Below, piece by piece: positions 57,399-64,000 of a stretch of DNA of 64,000 bases. The position numbers and the translations under genes were made by a program. This stretch comes from Dictyophora rubrovolvata. Lineage: Eukaryota; Basidiomycota; Agaricomycetes; Phallales; Phallaceae. Location: positions 2,480,001 to 2,544,000 of the forward strand of contig CP114117.1 of the NCBI GenBank assembly GCA_029959195.1, given 5' to 3'. The notes under the pieces are model-generated. The model had not been told where the DNA came from, searched no databases, and saw only the letters and a list, made by a program, of their open reading frames with translations. Numbering within the stretch: the first letter of the stretch is position 1; each line of letters starts with the position of its first letter.

Positions 57399-59131
57399 TT
57401 ACGATTCGTCGGTTTTTGCTTTTTTAGTTATATGAATAATCGGAACACTTGGACCTTTATTGCTAGGACCGTCGTCGTCCGGTTCCACGCCGCGTTTACG
57501 CTTTTCACCACCCTGTGAGTTATTTTTCGTCTCACCGTTCCGTCCATTACGTGCACCTCCCTTGTGACCTCCGCGACCGCCTCCACGACCGCCTCTACCA
57601 CCTTTTCCTCCGCGCCCTCCTCGACCACTTTTTCTATCACGACTTCCTTCGCCGGACACTATCCGTTGAGCGGCGGTTTGAGCACGCTCAATTTGGAAGG
57701 CCTTCTCCATCTCCTCTGAATGTGTAGTGTTTTAATCGCAAATGAGTGAAACCAACAGCAACGAAGGACGAACCATCTAAAATATCCCAGGAAACTTCTT
57801 GACTGTTTATAGTTTTGAGGTGTTCACGAACAAATGAAATATCTTCTTCAGTAAGACACTTGTCGAATCCTACTAAACCGAAATCGTCTCCACGCGAATA
57901 TTTAATATATGGCGGTCTTTCAAATCTATCCTTCAAAGGGGCCTGCAGAAGGTAACCGGGAAATATTTTTCGTTCAGAAAGGTCTTAAAAGAAAACAGCA
58001 AACAATTAAATACCTTCACTTCCGCAAATCTAACGTCTCCATCACAACCCGTGAATTTGAGGGATGCACCCTTGACATAAGGAATTTCGGATTCATCCAC
58101 GCTCCCACCATCCTCTTCTTTCACTTTGAGTCGAGTACCCATAAATTCCAGATAAATCTCAGGCTTCTCTTCTTTTGAGGGCTTAGCAGTTTTGTTTTTG
58201 CTGTTCTTGTCCATGTTGAACGCGTTAAAGCCTTTACGAGAGCCTGTTCGATTAATTTGTGCCGCTGCACCTGTGAGGCCTTTTTCTTTAATCTTCATTT
58301 CGCAATAGGCTTCTTTCGACATTGTTAGCAGTTCTTCACCGTTCCATTGAGGTTTCGGGTCGGCCTCCAAGAATTTTTTCACCGAATCCATGTTGGAGTA
58401 CTCACAAAAAACGGAGCCCTGATTGATTTTTTTAAATTTATACTTGGAGTATTCTGAATAAAGTTATGAGATTATTAACTTTACCTTGAAAGCTCTGGTG
58501 TGATCTACGCGACGCATCCGAATAGCGTTGACTGCGCCCCATTGGGAGAAGAATTTTTCAATCTCGTCTTGCAACGTTGGAGTCTCGTCACCGAAACCTT
58601 TCTGTTAGGACTCGTCATGTTGGAAATCTCGATGAAAGATTTTGAGCAAACTTACAGCATAAACGCTACGCTCTAACAGGGATTCCGGCTCTTTAATCTC
58701 ATCGGGTCGTCGAACCTTGGTACCAGATGGGTCAACTTCTACAAGTTTGGATCTCTCGCGAAGGACATTTGCTATCCAAGGTACGCCTTTGGGCTGAAAT
58801 TGACGCATTCGTTTGAAAGAAGCGATAGTCGCAAGTGGTATCCAATGCTCCGCGTTGGCAGAATGTAGCGTCCATAGAAACTTATCATACGGTAAATTGG
58901 AATCAGCGAAATAGAATTCCACTAAATCGCAAGAGATCGTGAAAAAGCGTCTTTGCAAGATGACGGAAATGTCAACGGACCTTGTTTAAGAACTTTTGCT
59001 GCGACTCCCTCTTCGCTCATCTCCTCATTTGAGTCATTTACCACGGTTTCTGTGGTCGCAACAACCGCGGATGCATCCAAATCAATAGTTTCCGGCACAA
59101 TCTCGACGCTCTCGGTAGTTGGTGTGGCCAT
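57399..59131 (-). CDS. LHP1: La protein (RNA 3'-end chaperone) with RGG-rich tail
   Basis: Exon 1 (MATPTTESVEIVPETIDLD...) ends AKVLKQ and joins VEFYFADSNLPYDKFLWTL, the La motif opening. IPLATIASFKRMRQF and the end of the La motif follow. The next exons carry RRM1 (VYAVKGFG... GSVFCEYSNMDSVKKFLE), then a second RRM-like part (FTGCDGDVRFAEVK; SWDILDEEMEKAF). The C-terminus is a long Gly/Arg tract (GRGGRGGKGGRGGRGGG) and a basic stretch. La proteins bind UUU-OH ends of RNA polymerase III transcripts and aid tRNA maturation. Start codon and splice sites fit well. The RGG tail is longer than in yeast Lhp1 and may add RNA binding. Confidence 0.9.
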
Positions 59132-59273
59132 GGAGAAGATGAAAAAGACAGGAAGCCAGCGTCTTCAACTTGACTGGTCAGAATTCTGTGTTGAGACTAA
59201 AGGCGCTTAGCACATATTCCCACGCAAGTTTACGTATTACGTCAGTCCGTTCGGAAGTAAAATGTTTTTTTGT

Positions 59274-60597
59274 CTACTCGACTTCCTGCAGAGTTTCCAA
59301 TGTTGTAGATATAACTATTCCTTTACCCTCAGCTGTTATTCCTCCAACCCAGATATCCGAGCCGTTGATAGCGAGCACGTTTGTTTTTGAGATTCCCTGA
59401 AGAGCGTGAGATGAAAATCGCTGTCTCAGCTTTCCTTCTAAAACCTCAAACAAGGTCAGACTCCCTAGCAAGGACAATGTCACCAGTTGATTGGAGTCAA
59501 TGAAAGCACTGGAATCGTAGCGGTTAGCTCAGTTTTTGAAAAGAAGAGAAGCGCGAACATTCCAACGATAGGTCCATCAGCAGCTTGACAATAACTTGCG
59601 CTATCTCCCCGAAGTCCATCCCATTTCCGCCGTTTCTTTCTGTGGGATAGAGTCTTGTCTCCACCAAACCCAACCCATATCCTCCCGTCAGCTAAGCCAC
59701 ATGCAATGACATCGTTGGGAGAGATAGATAAACATTGGATGAAGGGTGGTGATAAGGCAATCTGGGATGATGGTTCGGTGGGACTTTCTAACAGCTCAAG
59801 TCAGATAAGTGGAAGATACAAATAAATATCCTCTTACCGATTTTGAAGGATGACAGGATAGTGCCGAGGTGAAAATCGTAGTGAAAGATGTTAAAGTCAT
59901 ACCCGGCCGATACCACTAAAGGCAACATCTGACATCGGCTTTATATGGATAAGCGAGGGATACTAACATTCACGAGGACGATGGGATATAAAAGATACAT
60001 TCATGCAAAGCTTTATTGAAGGTCGTCTTAGCTTTTCGTCGTATATTAAAGCCGACATAGCTCACGCTTGAATGACAAGTTTTCATTATGGTTCTTTCTT
60101 TCGTTTGCAAGTTTATAGTCCCAACGACTCCGGAATCAAGAGTGTAAGCCAAATGAGATTTATTGATGGTAATCTAGTCACAATAAATTGAGATCACGGG
60201 CTATAGTTTAGGGGCAGACCTGGTTAAGAACATCATCAGCTTCTTCAGTAAGGCGAATTTCGACTGTGGCGTCCTTTCTCTCCGATATCAAATTGGCCGA
60301 GGCATAATCGAAGCAAAGAATCTTCGAGAAGATAATCAGCAAGAAGCTAAATTAAACCATCCCCTAACGTACGTGTTGTCCGCATGCAGTCCACAAAAAG
60401 GGCAACGTTGAACTTGAGTCTCGTGAAAATGCTACAGAAGAAATCTCAGAGCCGAGACTTTTTATGGCCTTCCATACTTTTGAATATGGCTTTTGATATA
60501 CCCTAACGCTGCCATCCTCTGTTGCAACGGCCAGATACTCTGCAGAAGAAGAAAAGGCAACCACGACAACAGGGTAGGGAAGCGCCAGTTCTCCCAT
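59274..60597 (-). CDS. WD40-repeat protein (WDR53-like, tentative)
   Basis: Exon 1 starts at 60597 with MGELALPYPVVVVAFSSSAE, YLAVATEDGSVRVYQ and SEISSVAFSRD, the first blades of a WD40 propeller. Later exons carry ILCFDYASANLI, LAYTLDSGVVGTINL, VVSAGYDFNIFHYDFHLG, IACGLADGRIWVGFGGDK with a basic RKKRRKWDGL loop, and LAINGSDIWVGGITAEGKG near the end. About six blades are visible. The basic insert after a blade and the overall order suggest relation to WDR53-type proteins, but this is a weak call; a general WD40 scaffold is safe. It is in tandem with LHP1, 142 bp away. Confidence 0.7.
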
Positions 60598-60769
60598 GCC
60601 TGAAGTGCGTGCGTGTCACACGGTTTGTCACTAGCGTTCCTTTACACTGCAACCATTGCGATCATGATGCATTCTACGATTTCTATTTAGAACATAGAAC
60701 ATCGTATGACCTGGCATCTCATACTTGAAGTTAAATCGGTTTTCTTAGTATAAGGTTTCGATGCCTCTT

Positions 60770-61020
60770 TGGTTCTACTTTTTGACCTCGGGCCTTCAAC
60801 TTGTGTACTGGTAGGAAAGTTACTGTACCGACGGATGGTCTAAAATATCTGGCCCTTTTCAATCATATTTATTTCTACGGGTATTTCAAGATATCTCACT
60901 CTTTCAGATTTCCATTTACGTGTAGATTTCATGACTCAAAGAAGCTTTCAGGTCTTTCATCGATTATCATAACCGTGCTCTTAGATACTGGTGTTTTATT
61001 CATAGCATAAGTTTGGTATT
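60770..61020 (+). pseudogene. decayed fragment of a DUF6533-type membrane protein
   Basis: The text SGLQLVYW near 60790 and KLSGLSSIIITVLLDTGVLF near 60945 resembles STGLQLVS and LKLSDLSSNIFTVLFETGVL of the membrane protein at 29338-30989, in the same order. The parts between are shortened and stops follow, so this is a remnant. A frame at 61260-61565 (starts MSRLSMIRVVTNMMSDESDQ) may be its former cytosolic tail. Confidence 0.5.
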
Positions 61021-62029
61021 GCCAATTACTTCGTTTTTTAAACTCACATTCCTCTTCAATTCCTCTTACGTATCAGGATACCCGGGCCTGGGCCATGCCG
61101 CGTGACTTCGGCCGAACGCGATCGTCGTCGGTCGACAACGCGTCGCGGTGTCTTGCGAGAGCTTGAATTCAGAGTCCGTACTGCTGACCTCAAAGGAAAA
61201 TAACGGACAAAATATTATTTTCTTTTTACCATCGCCCATTCAGTCCAGATTTAAGGCCATTGTCCAGGTTGTCCATGATTCGAGTTGTAACAAATATGAT
61301 GAGCGATGAAAGTGACCAATTAACATATTCGTCTTCTGAAGGCATGTCTTCAAACACCCGATTTTCTAATTCCATGCCTCTTAAAAACGATTCACATTCA
61401 GGTCCCAGGCTCTCCGCAACAAAGGAAAGAGCTTTTATTGAAGGCCCGGAGGTAGACCCTCACTTTATAGAGAACTTCTTCATCACTCTTGAGACTAATC
61501 CGAGCGTGGAGGATAACTCAATCATGCAGTTGTCGAGTTATCTCATCAGCGGTAGCTATGTATGACCAAGTTATCAAAGTCTTTAACAAATCGCCTAATC
61601 CGTCTGCCACAATCCGTCTTATACACCGCTCCACTTCATGTGCTCTCACACCCAAGGACTTTCAACAAAAAATCGGCAACAAACTCGTTGTATTGCGCAT
61701 GCCCTTGTCTAGACCGATCATCAACTGGTTACTGCAATATTAACCCTCCGTTTACCATGTAATGAGCGAAAGTCTTGCGCGCAGGGATTACAATTCACAC
61801 ATTTCAGCGTCGCGGGAGCTCGTCTGAAATCCATATAAAATTAGTAGCCGAAACTTTTTTCCTTACTCTCGATGCATTGAATTATGAATATTAGAATGCA
61901 TTGAGAAAATAAAAACTCGTGCGCTAGTGAAGTTTATTATAAAACCACTGTTCCGTCATTCGTTTTAGTGGCAGGGTTACCGTGGAAAAAGGCCGACGAC
62001 CGTTACGTCTACTCGACACCCAGTCCCCA
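61021..62029. other. gap, GC-rich patch and short frames
   Basis: It contains a CpG-rich patch at 61081-61160 and short frames at 61260-61565 and 61562-61762 of unknown status. No conserved protein was found. Confidence 0.35.
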
Positions 62030-63415
62030 ATGGAATACCCCCATTCTCTGGACTATCAGCCACGCTTTGAATTTGATCTGGCAGTGACCGAGCTAGTCTG
62101 GAGGGATCATTATTGCTTTTTATTACAACGCGGGTATCAGCTTAGACCCCGATACAAACCAGGATGGCAGGGTTCTTGGTTAACGAATGGAAAGGACGTA
62201 GTAGATTGCGAAGACTTCGTTGTCATAGGCGCTGTATGTACGCTCTACACGATCTATATTAGTGTCTTTGACTACAGCAGAGTCATGTCTTGGATGCGAA
62301 ACGGGTCTCGGACGGTGTCAAAGTTGTGCTCAAGCGAGTTTATACTGATCGAGAAGAAATACCCATAGGTCTCTATCTATCGTCGACCTCCCTTCGTTCA
62401 GATCCTAAAAATCATTGTGTTCCCATTCTTGATGTTGTTCCAATGCCTAATAACGATGCTTTCGCCTTCATTGTAATGCCTTTGTTGAGGCATTTCAATC
62501 ATCCGTTTTTTCAGCGAAAGATTGAATGCTTTGAGGCATTCTATCAGATGTTAGAGGTGATTCTGATTTGTCCCATCTTTTTCTCGATGCTTATCATATT
62601 ACTGCAGGGAATAGAGTTCATGCATGAGCATAATGTCGCTCATAGGTAAACTGTTAAAAGCTCCGCACAAATATTGTTAATCTCATGCTTAGAGATGCCT
62701 GTTTGCTCAACTTTTATATGGATGCTACAAAATTAATTCCGAAGGGATTCCATTTTGCTAATAATTTCACATCTGACGGAGTCCATTACATATTCCGTTA
62801 CAAATCTCGAAAGGCCGTTAGACCGGTTAAGTATTACTGGATTGATTTTGACCTTTCTACCAGATTTCCCAGGTTCGAGAAACGACATTTAGTAGTTGGG
62901 AAATTTAGTCAGGAAAAGGACGTCCCAGAATTGTCACGAGATATACCGTATGATCCATTTAAGGTCGATATATTCCAAGTGGGCAAGACTATCAAGCGTG
63001 TTTGCGATGTAAGTGGGACCTTCGGTTTATCACTCACGGGTTGAATTCAAGTTACTACATATAGGATTATGAAGGACTCGAAATTTTTCAGCCTTTCACT
63101 GGTTATCTCACCCAACATGATCCGAAGCTTCGCCCTACTGCCTTAGAAGCATTGTTGGAACTCGAACGACTGATGAAAAGTCTGGATCGTGGAAAGCTCA
63201 ATGGTTACGTTATTCACCGTACATATGGCTTTAAATCGGGAAGACAGCGAAGCCGGCTGAGAAGGAAAAAGATATCTGCTTGGCAAGCACACTCTTATCA
63301 ATACTTTTTATACAGATATTTATTTGGGTGGTATGCTCACAGGAAAAAGCGCAATTTGGGAAGCATTTTAAGTTGGATAAATAACAAGAAGAACAACGAG
63401 AGATCACTGGTGTAG
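62030..63415 (+). CDS. basidiomycete protein kinase-like protein
   Basis: The gene starts at the ATG at 62030 (MEYPHSLDYQPRFEFDLAVT). LVWRDHYCFLLQRGYQLRPR and GWQGSW follow, a lead-in typical of a kinase-like family widespread in Agaricomycetes. Then come VLDAKRVSDGVKVVLKRVYT with the ATP-site Lys, NHCVPILDVVP, FIVMPLLRHFNHP, and GIEFMHEHNVAHR spliced to DACLLNFYMD, which makes HRD plus the conserved Asn. The DFG position reads IDFDLS. The last exon (about 63064-63415) has HDPKLRPTALEALLELERLM, then a basic tail (RQRSRLRRKK). The third Gly of DFG is Asp, so catalytic activity is doubtful. Introns lie near 62230-62282, 62557-62608, 62647-62691 and 63010-63063. Confidence 0.75.
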
Positions 63416-64000
63416 CTTTATGATTTGTCTTTGCATACGCATTAGCTTTTAACCAGCTTTATTTCATAACCATTGACTGTCTCATAAAAACCTGCATCTC
63501 TAGAAAGAACGTTTTGGTCTCAGGGCTCAATTGCTGAGTCGTTTGAGGCGCTGAGAGAATAGGACTTCTGCTTTGTAAGTGCAAGTTCGATCTCAGTGCG
63601 TTTCAGATAGAAATTACGATTATATGACTTCAAGTTGAAGAAGGGCCAGACTGACAATCTATTTGCAAGACTTGAAATCAAAAGCGGAAAAATATCGAGT
63701 CACTTGACAATTGAATAACAGCAATTTGTATAAGTAGTCAACACGACGCTAATTACAAAATTTCGGGAAGAAAAAGAGAGATGGCATAAGGTGAGACATG
63801 AACGTCGTTACTGCATTTGTTTCTATATTATATCTTCAGACTTCGAAGTTACTCTCTCATAGATATCAAAATTTGACCTTCAAAAAGAGTGGTAATAATT
63901 CTGGGCCAGTTTATGTGCCAAGTTTCTTGTCACTCAAGTTCTTACCCTTCTATGTCTGCGGTGTTTGTTGACCTAGTTTCGTTAGAATTCCGGCTCATAC
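63416..64000. other. right-edge gap
   Basis: AT-rich sequence after the kinase-like gene. I see no gene, RNA or repeat. Confidence 0.4.

Noticed and set aside
1-64000. CRISPR arrays, operons or bacterial-type defence systems
   Set aside because: The DNA is eukaryotic with spliced genes. No regularly spaced repeats with unique spacers were seen.

Overview
The window is nuclear DNA of a filamentous fungus, most likely a mushroom-forming basidiomycete (Agaricomycetes). The reasons are host genes split by many 50-75 nt GT-AG introns, and families that are abundant in that class: divergent F-box proteins, a BTB protein, a DUF6533-type membrane protein, a heme-thiolate peroxidase, a DUF2235 hydrolase, a basidiomycete-type kinase-like protein and Ty1/copia retrotransposons with half-tRNA primer sites. 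No species is assigned.

Layout. 0-9 kb: a possible partial gene at the left edge, an F-box gene (-), a DUF2235 gene (+), a FAD monooxygenase (-) and mitochondrial ribosomal protein uS13 (+). 10.5-27.6 kb: a transposon-rich island. It holds a broken copia element (10740-17902) carrying a nested 2.3 kb LTR-like insertion and ending in an unusual palindrome, a 406 bp solo LTR, a small orphan gene, short repeats, a p32/Mam33-like gene with an added Cys-rich N-terminus, and a very young copia element (23165-27621). 27.8-34.5 kb: a sulfotransferase-like gene just downstream of the young LTR, a DUF6533-type membrane protein (-) and a BTB-domain gene. 35.7-43 kb: acyl-CoA ligase ACS1 (+), an F-box gene (-) and ligase ACS2 (-). 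43.3-53.4 kb: housekeeping genes, namely mS38/Cox24 (-) and a Tim17-like membrane protein (+) sharing a 98 bp promoter, a retropepsin-like gene, XAP5/FAM50, a heme-thiolate peroxidase and the DNA glycosylase OGG1 (-). 53.5-56.7 kb: a decayed 3-hydroxyanthranilate dioxygenase copy and ligase ACS3 (+), a paralogue of ACS2. 57.4-60.6 kb: La protein LHP1 (-) and a WD40 protein (-). 60.7-64 kb: a decayed membrane-protein fragment and a kinase-like gene.

Themes. Several genes act in mitochondria (uS13m, mS38, p32/Mam33-like, Tim17-like) or on acyl-CoA and possibly peroxisomal metabolism (three AMP-forming ligases, one with a canonical AKL end). I found no operon-like new system. The most interesting signals are structural: micro-exons of 8 and 10 nt at one ligase motif, a possible GC-AG splice choice that would remove a peroxisomal signal from ACS1, a zinc-like module fused to a p32 protein, and the palindromic end of the first copia element. 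Exon coordinates were derived by hand from splice signals and conserved protein motifs; no alignment or RNA data were available.
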